This document shows positions 41,540 to 50,790 of a stretch of DNA of 64,000 nucleotides, piece by piece. Within the stretch, counting starts at the first letter, position 1. Every line of letters begins with the position of its first letter. Source of the DNA: JADJPO01 sp963825645 (GTDB lineage: Bacteria > Actinomycetota > Actinomycetes > Actinomycetales > Kineosporiaceae). The stretch covers positions 248,001 to 312,000 of the forward strand of contig CAWGTT010000008.1 in assembly GCA_963825645.1 (NCBI GenBank). The letters run 5' to 3'. A program made the position numbers and the translations under genes. The notes beneath the pieces were generated by a model. It was not told the DNA's origin. It was given only the letters and a program-made list of their open reading frames with translations, and searched no databases.

Positions 41540-42289
41540 TCAGCTCGACCCGGTCAGGCTCGCCTCGTCACCGCTGGGGTCGGGGTACTCGGCGGCCAGC
41601 GCCCGATAGGCGGCCGAGGCCGCGATCTGCTCGGCTTCCTTCTTGCTGCGACCGCTGCCCTCCCCGCGACCCCGCCCGGCCACCATGGCGACGGCGTGGA
41701 AGAGCTTGGCGTGGTCGGGACCCTCCTCGCTGACCACGTACTCCGGTACGCCGAGACCGAGGACGGCGGTGCGCTCCTGCAGGCTCGTCTTCCAGTCCAG
41801 CCCGGCGCCCTTGTCCGCCGCAGTCTCCATAAGGTCGTCGACCAGACGGTGCACGAAGTCGCTTGCGACGTCCGTGCCGTGCTGGTGGTAGACGGCGCCG
41901 ATCAGCGCCTCGAGGGTGTCGGCGAGGATCGAGGACTTGTCCGCGCCACCGCTGGTCGTCTCTCCGCGCCCCAGCAGCAGGTGGTCACCGATCTGCAGGC
42001 GCCGGGCCACGCCGGCGAGGGCCCGCATGTTGACCACCGAGGCACGCAGCTTGGCCAGCTGTCCCTCGGCGAGGTCGGGGTAACGACGGAAGAGGGCCGT
42101 GGTGACGACCAGACCGAGCACCGCGTCGCCGAGGAACTCCAGTCGCTCGTTGGTGGGTAGGCCTCCGTTCTCGTACGCGAACGAGCGATGGGTCAGGGCG
42201 CGGGTCAACAGTCCGATCTCCAGCTGCACGCCGAGGCGCTCCTGCAGAGGGCCCAGACCGGGGTCCGGGGGGGTCGGACTCGCCCGCAT
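41540..42289 (-). CDS. rnc: Ribonuclease III
   Basis: 249 aa from ATG 42289. The RNase III signature NERLEFLGDAVLGLVV (~residues 47-62), the catalytic DTLEALIGAVY segment and a C-terminal dsRNA-binding domain (DWKTSLQERTA, GRSKKEAEQIAASAAYRAL) are present. Processes rRNA and structured RNAs. In the rpmF-rnc-mutM order. Confidence 0.96.
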   Translation of the reverse strand: MRASPTPPDPGLGPLQERLGVQLEIGLLTRALTHRSFAYENGGLPTNERLEFLGDAVLGLVVTTALFRRYPDLAEGQLAKLRASVVNMRALAGVARRLQIGDHLLLGRGETTSGGADKSSILADTLEALIGAVYHQHGTDVASDFVHRLVDDLMETAADKGAGLDWKTSLQERTAVLGLGVPEYVVSEEGPDHAKLFHAVAMVAGRGRGEGSGRSKKEAEQIAASAAYRALAAEYPDPSGDEASLTGSS

Positions 42290-42310
42290 GTGACCAATGG
42301 CCCCGTTGGC

Positions 42311-42514
42311 TCAGAGGTCCTTGACCTTGCGGCCCTTGTACTCGAGGTAGAGCGGGGTACCGGCGGAGTCGGTCACCACACGGGCCTGGTGCGGGCGCGA
42401 GTACGTCACCTGTCCGCCCTCGACGCGCTCGGTCAGGGTCGTCGGCGTCGCCTTCCACTGCGAGCGGCGGGACCGCGTGTTGCTGCGGGACATCTTCCGC
42501 TTGGGGACGGCCAC
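42311..42514 (-). CDS. rpmF: 50S ribosomal protein L32
   Basis: 67 aa from GTG 42514. AVPKRKMSRSNTRSRRSQWK at the N-terminus is diagnostic. The cysteine pairs of zinc-type L32 are absent, so this is the C-minus form. It follows the DUF177 gene by 60 bases. Confidence 0.95.
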   Translation of the reverse strand: MAVPKRKMSRSNTRSRRSQWKATPTTLTERVEGGQVTYSRPHQARVVTDSAGTPLYLEYKGRKVKDL

Positions 42515-42574
42515 GGTGTTCTCCTCAGGTTCCTGCCCGGCACTGTGCTCGGGCGACGTGCTCGGACGGTGGGA

Positions 42575-43156
42575 CTAGTCGTTCTGTGGTGCCTGCTCCA
42601 GACCTGCCAACGCCTCCCAGCGTGGGTCGATCCGGCGGTGACCGTGCCCCGGGTCGTCCGCCAGGCGCGCCCCACACTCAGGGCACAGTCCCGGACAGTC
42701 CTCCCGGCACAGCGGTCGGTACGGCAGTGCGGGCACCACTGCGTCGCGCAGCGCGGGCTCCAGGTCGATCAGATCGTCCTGCAGTTCGCGCACCTCGTCG
42801 TCCTCGTCGAGATCGCCACCCAGGGTGTGGCCGGGGTAGGCGTACAGCTCGGTGATCGACGCGTCGATCGGTACCTCGACGGCGTCGAGACAGCGCACGC
42901 ACTCCCCCCTGGCCCGTCCGTGTGCGGAACCTGAGACGAGAACCCCGTCCAGCACCGACTCGAGCCGCAGGTCCAGCTCGATCTCGCTGCCTTCCGGGAT
43001 GCCGACCACGACGGTCCCTAAGTCTGCGGGGGCGTCGACGACGCGGGCCACGGTCCGCATCGATCCGGGACGCCGGGCCAGCTCGCGGGTGTCGAGCACG
43101 AGCGGCGAGCGCGGGTCCAGGCGGATGGTGCACCTTCCTCGACGAAGCTCCCGCAC
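42575..43156 (-). CDS. DUF177 (YceD) family protein
   Basis: 193 aa from GTG 43156. YceD-type proteins precede rpmF almost universally and affect 23S rRNA accumulation. Contains CVRC (~residues 86-89) and CREDCPGLCPECGARL near the C-terminus, a probable zinc site, plus an acidic central stretch (DLDEDDEVRELQDDL). Co-directional with rpmF. Confidence 0.9.
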   Translation of the reverse strand: MRELRRGRCTIRLDPRSPLVLDTRELARRPGSMRTVARVVDAPADLGTVVVGIPEGSEIELDLRLESVLDGVLVSGSAHGRARGECVRCLDAVEVPIDASITELYAYPGHTLGGDLDEDDEVRELQDDLIDLEPALRDAVVPALPYRPLCREDCPGLCPECGARLADDPGHGHRRIDPRWEALAGLEQAPQND

Positions 43157-43347
43157 GACCGATCAGGATCGCGCATGATCGCGGCCCGACCGATGACAGC
43201 CACGACATCAGCAAGGCCGAGTCGTCAGGTTACCCGCTGTGCCCGCCGCTCTCCAAACGAGGCGACCGCACACAGGCGACCCACTCTGAGGCGACCGGGA
43301 CGAGGGGTTCTCCCGGGTGCGTCGTGCAGACCCTCGCCGAACCCACG

Positions 43348-43452
43348 CCCCAAGATCCGCGCGAGAACCCCCCAAGATCCGCGCGAGAGGAGACGAACGG
43401 CGGCCACACCCGCGGTGAGGCCACCCTTTCTCTCCACTCGAGGGGATCTTGG
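43348..43452. repeat. Intergenic direct and inverted repeats around CCAAGATCC
   Basis: The gap 43157-43491 (335 bases) has no gene. CCCAAGATCCGCGCGAGA occurs twice (43348-43366 and 43371-43388), and CCAAGATCC returns inverted as GGATCTTGG at 43444-43452. The element could fold as a long hairpin; its repeated, compact form suggests a mobile-repeat remnant. Confidence 0.65.
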
Positions 43453-43491
43453 TGGCGAACCCGGGGCGGGATCGCGCAGCAGACCACGCGG

Positions 43492-44001
43492 CTACGGCAT
43501 CGAGGCTGCGCGGCGGGCCAGCAGCGCCGCCAGGACGGCGTCCGGTACCAGGCCGGTGACATCCCCGCCGAGCGAGGCCACCTCCTTGACCAGGCTGCTG
43601 GAGACGTGCTCCAGGGTGGGCTCACCGGGCAGGAACACGGTCTCCAGGCCGGTCAGGTGTCGGTTCATCAGCGCCATCGGCAGCTCGTAGGCGAAGTCGG
43701 TGCCCGACCGCAGCCCCTTCACCACGGCGACCGCCTCGACCCGGCGGCAGTAGTCGACCAGCAGCCCGCCGTCCGTGGCGTCCACCCGTACTGCGGCGCG
43801 CGTCTCGGGGGCCAGGTCGGCCAGACCCGCCTCAATCAGCTCGAGCCGCTGGGCCAGCATGAAAGTGCCCTGTTTGACCGGGTTGGTGAGCACCGCGATG
43901 ATCACTTCGTCGAACAACCTCGTCGCCCGTGCCACCACGTCCAGGTGACCGTTGGTCACCGGGTCGTAGCTGCCGGGGCAGACGCAGCGGCGGGTCGGCA
44001 T
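43492..44001 (-). CDS. coaD: Phosphopantetheine adenylyltransferase
   Basis: 169 aa from ATG 44001. Penultimate step of CoA synthesis. PGSYDPVTNGHLDVVARA carries the TxGH-type HxGH motif (T-N-G-H), VKGLRSGTDFAYE the substrate loop and SSSLVKEVASLGGDV the C-terminal ISSTxVR-like motif. It follows rsmD, as usual. Confidence 0.95.
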   Translation of the reverse strand: MPTRRCVCPGSYDPVTNGHLDVVARATRLFDEVIIAVLTNPVKQGTFMLAQRLELIEAGLADLAPETRAAVRVDATDGGLLVDYCRRVEAVAVVKGLRSGTDFAYELPMALMNRHLTGLETVFLPGEPTLEHVSSSLVKEVASLGGDVTGLVPDAVLAALLARRAASMP

Positions 44002-44020
44002 TGCGGCAATCTACCGGCCC

Positions 44021-44584
44021 TCACTCGGGTTGCCTGGGCCGGGCGTGCCACATCGCGGTGTCCCCGTAGCGGCGGATCTCGCTGCGCACCAGCCGGGCCG
44101 GCCAACGCGGCTCGGGACTGCGACCGCTGCGCTCGACGACGACCCGGGCACCTTCGGTGAGCCAGCCCCCCACCAGGGCCTCGAGCACGGTGGCCAGGTC
44201 GGCCTCGCTGAGCCAGTAGGGCGGATCGGCGAGCACCAGATCTGCCGGCACCGGTGAACGGCCGGTCAGGTACCGCTCCACGGAGGAGAGCACCACGCTC
44301 ACCCGCGGCATGCCAACCACGACGACGTTGCGCCGGGCCGCCACGGTGGCCTGGCGCGAGGAGTCGACCAGGACCACCTCGGCGGCGCCCCGGCTGGCCG
44401 CCTCGAGGCCGAGTGCCCCTGAGCCGGCGAACAGGTCGAGAACCCGGGCTCCCACGACGGCGCCGCGCGCCTCCAACGCCGCGAACAGGGCCTCGCGGAC
44501 CCGGTCTGTGGTCGGGCGGGTGGCCTCACCCGAGGGCACCTCGATCCGCCGGCCTCCGGCGCTCCCGGCGATGATCCGCGTCAT
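44021..44584 (-). CDS. rsmD: 16S rRNA (guanine966-N2)-methyltransferase RsmD
   Basis: 187 aa from ATG 44584. IIAGSAGGRRIEVP at the N-terminus, SAM motif I LDLFAGSGALGLEAASRGA and catalytic DPPYWLS are visible. Methylates G966 of 16S rRNA. Between recG (39-base gap) and coaD. Confidence 0.94.
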   Translation of the reverse strand: MTRIIAGSAGGRRIEVPSGEATRPTTDRVREALFAALEARGAVVGARVLDLFAGSGALGLEAASRGAAEVVLVDSSRQATVAARRNVVVVGMPRVSVVLSSVERYLTGRSPVPADLVLADPPYWLSEADLATVLEALVGGWLTEGARVVVERSGRSPEPRWPARLVRSEIRRYGDTAMWHARPRQPE

Positions 44585-44623
44585 CTGCTCATTGTCTCCT
44601 CCCGACCCGTCGACCGAGCCGAG

Positions 44624-46849
44624 TCAGCCGCGTTCGAGGTAGGCCTGCTTCTCCTCGTCCAGGAGGTCGCTCAAGGCCTGCGCCAACGCCGGGTGGCCGG
44701 CCAGCTCGGGGTCTGCATCGACCACGGCGGTCGCCTCCGCCCGCGCCTGCTCGATCATCTTCTCGTCCCGCAGCACGCGCAGGATCCGCAGCGACGAGCG
44801 GCCACCCGACTGCCTGGCCCCCAGCACGTCGCCCTCGCGGCGCTGCTCCAGGTCTACCCGGGCCAGGGCGAAGCCGTCGGTGGTCGAGGCCACCGCATCC
44901 AGTCGGGTGCGGGCCGGGCCGCCTGGCTCGGCCCGGGTGACCAGCAGGCAGACCCCGCCCGCACTGCCCCGCCCGACCCGCCCCCGCAGCTGGTGGAGCT
45001 GGGAGACACCGAACCGGTCGGCATCGAGCACAACCATCGCGCTGGCGTTCGGGACGTCGACGCCGACCTCGATCACGGTCGTGGCCACCAGCACGTCCAC
45101 CTCACCCTTGGTGAGGGCGGCCATCACCGCCTCACGCTCCTCGGCCGGCATCCGCCCGTGCAGCATCTCGACCCGCAGCCCGGCCATGGCCTGCGTGCGG
45201 GCCAGCTCCGCCACCGTGGCCAGCACCCCCGTCAAGGCGGGCGCGTCGTCCGACCCGTCAACGGGGTCGCGCTCGTCGCCGTCACCCCCGTCGTTCTCGC
45301 CGGCTGGGCCGCTCTCCGCCTCGTCGCCGATGCGCGGGCAGACCACGTACGCCTGGTGCCCGCGCCCGACCTCTTCGGCCACCCGCTGCCAGACCCGCTC
45401 GTACCACGCCGGCGCCTCGGCCAGCGGCACCACATGCGTGCTCACCGGACCCCGGCCGGCAGGCACCTCGACCAACGTCGAGGTCTCCAGGTCGCCGAAC
45501 ACGGTCATCGCCACGGTGCGCGGGATCGGTGTCGCCGTCATCACCAGCAGGTGTGGGCTGGTCCTGCCCTTCTCGCGCAGCACGTCCCGCTGCTCCACCC
45601 CGAACCGGTGCTGCTCGTCGACCACGACCAGCCCGAGATCGGCGAACGTCACCTTCTCCTGCAGCAGGGCATGGGTGCCGATCACGATCCCGGCGGCGCC
45701 GGAGGCGGCATCGAGCATGGCGGCGCGACGGGCCGCGACGGGCATCGAACCGGTCAGCAGCACTACCTTGGTGACGTGCTCCGCCGGGCCGCCGAGCAGC
45801 CCGTCTTCGGCCAGGTCACCGAGCATCGCGGTGATCGAGCGATGATGCTGTGCGGCCAGCACTTCGGTGGGGGCAAGCAGCGCCGCCTGACCACCGGTGT
45901 CCGCCACGGTGAGCATCGCCCGCAATGCGACCACCGTCTTGCCCGATCCGACCTCCCCCTGCAGCAGCCGATGCATCGGACGGGACCGGGCCAGGTCCTC
46001 GGCGATCTGCTCACCCACCTCCAGCTGGCCCGTGGTCAGCACGAAGGGCAGCGCCCGGTCGAACGCCTCCTGCAGGCCGCCCGCTCGCCTCGGCCGGGGT
46101 GTGGCCGCGGCCGCCTGGTCGAGCGCCCGCCGTTGCGCCAGCACCACCTGTAGGACGAACGCCTCCTCGAAGGAGAACCGTCGCCGGGCGGCATAGGCGT
46201 GCTCCACCTCCTGCGGACGATGGATGATCTGGAACGCCTCGTCGATCTCGACCAAGCCGAGCCGGCGACGGAGCTCGGCGGGCAACGGGTCCGGAATCTG
46301 CCGCCCCGCCTTCGCCTGCTCGGCCAGCTGATCGAGCACGACACCGACGGACTTGGCGACCGTATCGCCGGCCAGGGACCCAGCCAGCGGATAGACGGGC
46401 ACCGGGCGGGCCACGGCGGCCGCTGCGGCGTCCTGCTCACCACCGATCGCCCGCCAGCGCGGATGGTTCAGCCGGATCTCCCCCCTGAACTCATCGACCC
46501 GGCCGGAGAACAGCATCCGCTGCCCGACCTGGAACGCGCGGGCGATCCGTCGGGCATTGAAGAAGGTCATCTTCAGCCGGTCGGTGCCGTCGGTGACGAC
46601 GACGTGAAGCATCGTTCCGCGCCGGGTCTTCATCTGGGCCGTGGCGGTGGAGACCACCTCGGCGACCAGGGAGACGTCCTCGCCCAGCGGCAGATCGCGA
46701 ATCGTGGTCAGCTCCCCCAGGCGCACGTACCGGCGCGGGTAGTGCCGTAACAGGTCACCCACGGTGCGCAGATCGAGGTGCTTGTGCAGGGCCGCAGCCG
46801 ACGTACCGACCAACGGACGGAGCGGGTCGCTCAGCCGAATGTCGCTCAT
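44624..46849 (-). CDS. recG: ATP-dependent DNA helicase RecG
   Basis: 741 aa from ATG 46849; ATGA overlap with the DAK gene. An N-terminal wedge OB domain (~residues 60-150), then the SF2 helicase core: LLQGEVGSGKTVVAL (Walker A), ALLAPTEVLAAQHH, VVVDEQHRFGVEQR (DExH), MTATPIPRTVAM, and the C-terminal QLHQLRGRVGRG motif VI. An acidic insert of about 30 residues (GENDGGDGDERDPVDG) lies after the VCPRIGDE segment. It remodels stalled replication forks. Confidence 0.95.
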   Translation of the reverse strand: MSDIRLSDPLRPLVGTSAAALHKHLDLRTVGDLLRHYPRRYVRLGELTTIRDLPLGEDVSLVAEVVSTATAQMKTRRGTMLHVVVTDGTDRLKMTFFNARRIARAFQVGQRMLFSGRVDEFRGEIRLNHPRWRAIGGEQDAAAAAVARPVPVYPLAGSLAGDTVAKSVGVVLDQLAEQAKAGRQIPDPLPAELRRRLGLVEIDEAFQIIHRPQEVEHAYAARRRFSFEEAFVLQVVLAQRRALDQAAAATPRPRRAGGLQEAFDRALPFVLTTGQLEVGEQIAEDLARSRPMHRLLQGEVGSGKTVVALRAMLTVADTGGQAALLAPTEVLAAQHHRSITAMLGDLAEDGLLGGPAEHVTKVVLLTGSMPVAARRAAMLDAASGAAGIVIGTHALLQEKVTFADLGLVVVDEQHRFGVEQRDVLREKGRTSPHLLVMTATPIPRTVAMTVFGDLETSTLVEVPAGRGPVSTHVVPLAEAPAWYERVWQRVAEEVGRGHQAYVVCPRIGDEAESGPAGENDGGDGDERDPVDGSDDAPALTGVLATVAELARTQAMAGLRVEMLHGRMPAEEREAVMAALTKGEVDVLVATTVIEVGVDVPNASAMVVLDADRFGVSQLHQLRGRVGRGSAGGVCLLVTRAEPGGPARTRLDAVASTTDGFALARVDLEQRREGDVLGARQSGGRSSLRILRVLRDEKMIEQARAEATAVVDADPELAGHPALAQALSDLLDEEKQAYLERG

Positions 46850-48462
46850 TCGACCCCGATCAGCACCGGGTAGCGGGGCTGACCGCCGTCCAGCACAGTG
46901 ACTTCGACGCCCGCGGCGCCGCGTCGCACATGCTCGCGCAGGGCCTGCAGCACGGCGTCGTCCACGCCGTCGCCGCCGACCAGGGTGACCAGCTCACCAC
47001 CACTGCTGAGCAGCCGGTCGAGGACCTCGCTGCCCACCTGCGCCTGCTGCGAGCCGACGATGACGATGTCTCCCTGCACGATGCCCAGCACGTCACCGGG
47101 CCAGCAGATGCCGCCCGAGGTGATCGCCTCGCGCACGGCCACCGTCACCGCGCCGTCCCGGGTCGCTCCGGCCGCGGCCGACATCTGCACCACGTCGTCG
47201 TCCACCCGACCGGCGGCGTCGTGCACGGCCGCGGCGGCCAACCCCTGCACCTGGGCCCGTGTCGGCAGCACACTGACCCCGATCTGCTCCTGGCGGGCCA
47301 TCCGCGCCGCCGCCTGCGCCACGGCAACGGTGTCGGAGTCGTTGGGCAGCACCACGACAGCCGCGGCGCCCGTGCGCCGGATCGCGGCGAGGATCTCCGC
47401 GGTCGGCGGCCGCGGCCCCGTCACGACCTGGGCCCCGGCATCGGCGAACAGCCGGGCCAGGCCCGGACCGGCGGCGCAGGCGACCAGCCCGACCGCCGGC
47501 GCCTGAGCCGTGGCCGAGGCCACCGCCCGCGCGCTGGCCTGCTCGCCGAAGTGCGTGATCCGCACCCGGTGCGGGCGACCGGACTCGATGCCGGCCTCCA
47601 CTGCCGCACCCGGGTCGTCGACATGAACATGGACGTGCCACAGCCCGCCGCCGCCCACCACGACGAGACTGTCGCCCAGAGCCGCCAACCGTTCGCGCAG
47701 TGCGCTGACCGAGGACTGCTCGGCGTCCAGCAGGTACATCACCTCGTAGGCCGGTCCGCCGTGACGCAGATGGGCGAACAGATCCGAGCACTCCGCCTCC
47801 GCGGCCTGAGCGCGCTGGGAGGCGGCGCGGCGCCGCCCGACCCGCGGCCGGGGTCGCAGATGCACCAGATCGTCGAGGGTCTCCAGCAGCACCAGGTAGC
47901 CGCGTCCCCCCGCGTCGACGACACCCGCCCGCCGCAGCACCTCCAGCTGCTCGGGGGTACGCGCCAACGCCTCCCGCGCGGCCTCGACCAGGGCGCTGAC
48001 CACCTCGGGCAGGCTGTCGCCGGACGCCTGGGCGGCCTGCGCGGCGGCTCGGCTCACCGACAGGATGGTGCCCTCGACCGGCTCGGCAACCGCCTGCCAG
48101 GCCTGTTCGTCGGCCCGTCGCACGGCCTCCTTCGCGGCCCCGCCGTCGAGCACCTCTCTCTCGGCCAGGACGTCGGCCCACCCTCGCATCAGCTGGGCCG
48201 CGATGATCCCGGAGTTGCCCCGGGCTCCCATCAGCGCTCCGTGCGCGAACGCCTCGATCACCTCGTGCACCTCCGCCCGGCGGGGCAGGGCCCTGATCGC
48301 CTCGACGGCGGCCTGGACCGTGAGGTACAGGTTGGTGCCGGTGTCACCGTCCGGCACCGGGTAGACGTTGAGGGCGTCGAGCTCCTCGCGCGCCTCGGCG
48401 AGCGCCTCCAACGCCGAGAGCGCCCACTTGCGGGCACCTCGGGCATCGATGGCCTCCAGCAT
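46846..48462 (-). CDS. DAK2 (DhaL/FakA-like) kinase domain protein
   Basis: 538 aa from ATG 48462. An N-terminal DhaL/DAK2 domain binds ATP with NVYPVPDGDTGTNLYLT (~residues 32-48) and MGARGNSGIIAAQLMRGW; the C-terminal half is a DegV-adjacent DAK1_2-like domain (VVLPNDSDTV, ILPTRAQVQGLAA-type). Relatives such as FakA phosphorylate fatty acids with DegV partners; no degV is here. Almost always upstream of recG in actinobacteria. A TAGCCT box ends seven bases before the ATG. Confidence 0.9.
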   Translation of the reverse strand: MLEAIDARGARKWALSALEALAEAREELDALNVYPVPDGDTGTNLYLTVQAAVEAIRALPRRAEVHEVIEAFAHGALMGARGNSGIIAAQLMRGWADVLAEREVLDGGAAKEAVRRADEQAWQAVAEPVEGTILSVSRAAAQAAQASGDSLPEVVSALVEAAREALARTPEQLEVLRRAGVVDAGGRGYLVLLETLDDLVHLRPRPRVGRRRAASQRAQAAEAECSDLFAHLRHGGPAYEVMYLLDAEQSSVSALRERLAALGDSLVVVGGGGLWHVHVHVDDPGAAVEAGIESGRPHRVRITHFGEQASARAVASATAQAPAVGLVACAAGPGLARLFADAGAQVVTGPRPPTAEILAAIRRTGAAAVVVLPNDSDTVAVAQAAARMARQEQIGVSVLPTRAQVQGLAAAAVHDAAGRVDDDVVQMSAAAGATRDGAVTVAVREAITSGGICWPGDVLGIVQGDIVIVGSQQAQVGSEVLDRLLSSGGELVTLVGGDGVDDAVLQALREHVRRGAAGVEVTVLDGGQPRYPVLIGVE

Positions 48463-48469
48463 GGTGGGC

Positions 48470-48475
48470 AGGCTA
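48470..48475 (-). promoter_or_regulatory. -10 element TAGCCT, leaderless start of the DAK-kinase gene
   Basis: Minus-strand TAGCCT followed by GCCCACC and ATG 48462. Confidence 0.5.
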
Positions 48476-48526
48476 GCCGCATCCCCTCGACCGGCGACGG
48501 TCCACCGCCCTGCCGACCGCCTCGTT

Positions 48527-48556
48527 TTGGGTGCAGGCGGCCTCCTCGGCTAGCCT
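48527..48556 (+). promoter_or_regulatory. rpmB promoter
   Basis: TTGGGT (48527-48532) and TAGCCT (48551-48556) are separated by 18 bases. Start of transcription would fall near 48563, giving a leader of about 57 bases with an AGGAGA ribosome site before GTG 48620. Confidence 0.55.
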
Positions 48557-48619
48557 GTCGTGGTTACCCGACGCGACGGATCGTCGCGCTCAATCCTCTC
48601 GAGCTCAGGAGATACCACC

Positions 48620-48805
48620 GTGGCTGCCACCTGTGACGTCTGCGGTAAGGGTCCGGGCTTCGGTCACAAGATCTCGCACTCGCACCGGCGCACCAAGCGC
48701 CGCTGGAACCCGAACATCCAGCGGGTCCGTGCCGTGGTCGGCGGGACGCCGAAGCGCCTGCAGGTCTGCGCCTCGTGCATCAAGGCCGGCAAGGTCACTC
48801 GCTGA
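48620..48805 (+). CDS. rpmB: 50S ribosomal protein L28, zinc-type
   Basis: 61 aa from GTG 48620 with an AGGAGA ribosome site. CDVCGKGPGFGHKISHSHRR and VCASCIKAGKV carry the two CxxC pairs of the zinc-binding (C-plus) L28. The frame is open upstream to 48560 but lacks conservation there. It converges on thiL with only three bases between stop codons. Confidence 0.95.
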   Translation: MAATCDVCGKGPGFGHKISHSHRRTKRRWNPNIQRVRAVVGGTPKRLQVCASCIKAGKVTR

Positions 48806-48808
48806 CTC

Positions 48809-49903
48809 TCACCAGTGCTGCCAGCCGAGCGGTCCGCTGACCGTCCGGCCGTTCAGCCGCACCCCGGGTTCGCCACCGGCCGGCACTGCGTGCACCTGAC
48901 CCACCGCCACGAAGCCCTCCGGTAGCACTCCGGGCGGCAGGCAGGCCAGCAGGGCGTGGTCCTCGCCCCCGGTCAGCAGCCACTGCCGGGCCACCCCGCC
49001 CGCCGGCCCGTCCGTCCGTCCGCCCTGGCCCTCCAGCATCGCGCCCACCACGTCCAGGTGCCGGGATCGGGGCAGCCGCTCGAGGTCCAGGTCGAGCAGC
49101 ACAGCCGAGGCGGTGGCGATGCGGACGGCGTCGCGCAGCAGCCCGTCACTGGTGTCGATCATCGCCGTCGCCCCGGCTGCCGCCGCGGTCGGACCGGCGT
49201 GGTAGGGCGGGCGCGGTGTGCGGTGCGCGGTCAGCACCGCTGCGACGGCGACCGCGCCGCCAACCCCGTCCCGTGCGGGCGCGGCCGGCGGGGCCAGCCC
49301 GGCCGTCAGGACCGCCAGCCCTGCCGCCGAGTCGCCGGTCGTGCCGGCGATCGCCACCACGTCCCCCACTCGGGCACCGTCCCGACGCACCGGCGCCGAC
49401 CCGGCGATGAACAGGCCGAGCGCCGTCCCGGTGATCACCACCTGAGCGGCCGCCGACACGTCCCCGCCCACCACTGCCGCCCCGGCCCGTTCGCACTCCG
49501 CGACCAGCCCCTCGGTCAGACCCTCGGCGACATCCACCGACAAGTCCCCCGGCGCAGCAAGGCTGACCACCAGAGCCAGCGGATGGGCGCCCATGGCGGC
49601 GATGTCGGCGAGGTTCTGCGCCGCGGTCTTCACCCCGACATCGCGACCGCTGGACCACGCGAACCGGAAGTCCTGCCCCTCGACCAGGGTGTCGGTCGAC
49701 ACCACCAGCCGGCCGGGATCGAGTCCTCCGGAGCCGGCTATGCGCAGGTCGAGGACTGCGGCGTCGTCCCCCGGACCGACGCGGAGCCAGGCGGGTGTCG
49801 CAGTGCGAGCGAGGGTGGAGATCACAGTGGAGACCAGGGCGTCCTCGCCGAGGTCGACCAGTCGGCCACGACCTGCGGGCGGGCTCGATGGGGCGCCGTT
49901 CAT
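48809..49903 (-). CDS. thiL: Thiamine-monophosphate kinase
   Basis: 364 aa from ATG 49903 with a GAGAGGAGG ribosome site. Phosphorylates thiamine monophosphate to thiamine diphosphate. Characteristic segments: VGPGDDAAVLD (~residues 42-52), STDTLVEGQDFRFAW, AAQNLADIAAMGAHP, MIDTSDGLLRD and TGGEDHALLACL. No TPP riboswitch is evident in the 125 bases before it. Confidence 0.94.
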   Translation of the reverse strand: MNGAPSSPPAGRGRLVDLGEDALVSTVISTLARTATPAWLRVGPGDDAAVLDLRIAGSGGLDPGRLVVSTDTLVEGQDFRFAWSSGRDVGVKTAAQNLADIAAMGAHPLALVVSLAAPGDLSVDVAEGLTEGLVAECERAGAAVVGGDVSAAAQVVITGTALGLFIAGSAPVRRDGARVGDVVAIAGTTGDSAAGLAVLTAGLAPPAAPARDGVGGAVAVAAVLTAHRTPRPPYHAGPTAAAAGATAMIDTSDGLLRDAVRIATASAVLLDLDLERLPRSRHLDVVGAMLEGQGGRTDGPAGGVARQWLLTGGEDHALLACLPPGVLPEGFVAVGQVHAVPAGGEPGVRLNGRTVSGPLGWQHW

Positions 49904-50028
49904 GTCGCCCTCCTCTCGACCAGGTGCCCGGCACCGGCCCCTGCCGAGGTGCCGGGGCGACACGGTAACGTGACCGGGCCGTTCGCCTCGACCTGCGGAC
50001 GCCGACATCGACGGCACGAGGAGGACCC

Positions 50029-50262
50029 ATGGTTGAGGCCTACATCCTGATCCAGACCGAGGCGGGCAAGGCCTCCGACGTCGCTCGCGAGGTCGCCACG
50101 CTGAGCGGGGTCACCATCTGCGAGTACGTGATGGGGCCCTACGAGGTGATCGCCCGGGTGGAGGCGGTCAGCGCGGACGAGCTGGGCAAGCTCGTGATCG
50201 CGAAGATCCAGTCGGTGCCCGGCATCACACGGACCACCACCTGCACCATCGTCCACATGTGA
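50029..50262 (+). CDS. Stand-alone Lrp/AsnC ligand-binding (RAM) domain protein
   Basis: 77 aa from ATG 50029 with a GAGGAGG ribosome site. The whole protein is one RAM/alpha-beta domain (AYILIQTEAGKASDVAREV, GPYEVIARVEA, IQSVPGITRTTTCTIV) without a DNA-binding domain. Such small proteins may bind amino acids and modulate full-length Lrp regulators. Co-translated with the DUF3515 gene through a GTGA overlap. Confidence 0.9.
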   Translation: MVEAYILIQTEAGKASDVAREVATLSGVTICEYVMGPYEVIARVEAVSADELGKLVIAKIQSVPGITRTTTCTIVHM

Positions 50263-50753
50263 CCTGCGCACCGATGGCGCGAAGAGCACCGGGAACCACC
50301 GGGCGAACGGCGCTGGTGGTCCTGGTGGTGGTCGGGTCGGCCGTCGGGCTGGTCGGCTGTTCCAGCGGGGCGCAGAGCCTGCGGCCCGGGCCGTCGGCCA
50401 CCTCCGACGAGTGCGTCGCGGCTCTGGACCTGGCGCCGGCGACGGTCCTGGACGCACCGCGCACTCCGATCGACACTCCCGGCGCGCTGTCCTGGGGGTC
50501 TCCGGCCGTCGTGCTGCGGTGCGGCCTGGCGGAGATCGGGCCGACCACCGCCACCTGTCTCGACGTCAACGGCGTGGACTGGGTGCTCCAGGAGGGCACC
50601 GACCCGATGACGGCGGTCAGCTATGGACGCTCCCCGGCGATCGAGCTACGCGTCCCGGCCGAGTACGGCCTCGACGCGCTACCGGCGGCTCTGGTCGACG
50701 TCGGGCCGGCCGCCGCCGCCCTGCCGAGCACCGGGCGGGCCTGCATCGGGTGA
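50259..50753 (+). CDS. DUF3515 lipoprotein
   Basis: 164 aa from GTG 50259 (ATG 50274 is the alternative). A signal with lipobox GLVGC (Cys ~residue 34) makes it a probable lipoprotein. The mature part fits DUF3515 (SDECVAALD, PAVVLRCGL, CLDVNGVDWVLQ). Function unknown; commonly found beside ddl, as here. Confidence 0.85.
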   Translation: MTCAPMARRAPGTTGRTALVVLVVVGSAVGLVGCSSGAQSLRPGPSATSDECVAALDLAPATVLDAPRTPIDTPGALSWGSPAVVLRCGLAEIGPTTATCLDVNGVDWVLQEGTDPMTAVSYGRSPAIELRVPAEYGLDALPAALVDVGPAAAALPSTGRACIG

Positions 50754-50790
50754 GCAGGGACCGGCCTGGAAGTCCGGGCCGACCCCGCGG

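Noticed and set aside
46930..48636. A 568-codon plus frame antisense to the DAK-kinase gene
   Set aside because: A shadow of the kinase; no homology-like blocks and no start context.
49904..50028. TPP riboswitch before thiL
   Set aside because: The gap contains no conserved CUGAGA/ACCUGA core that I can see.
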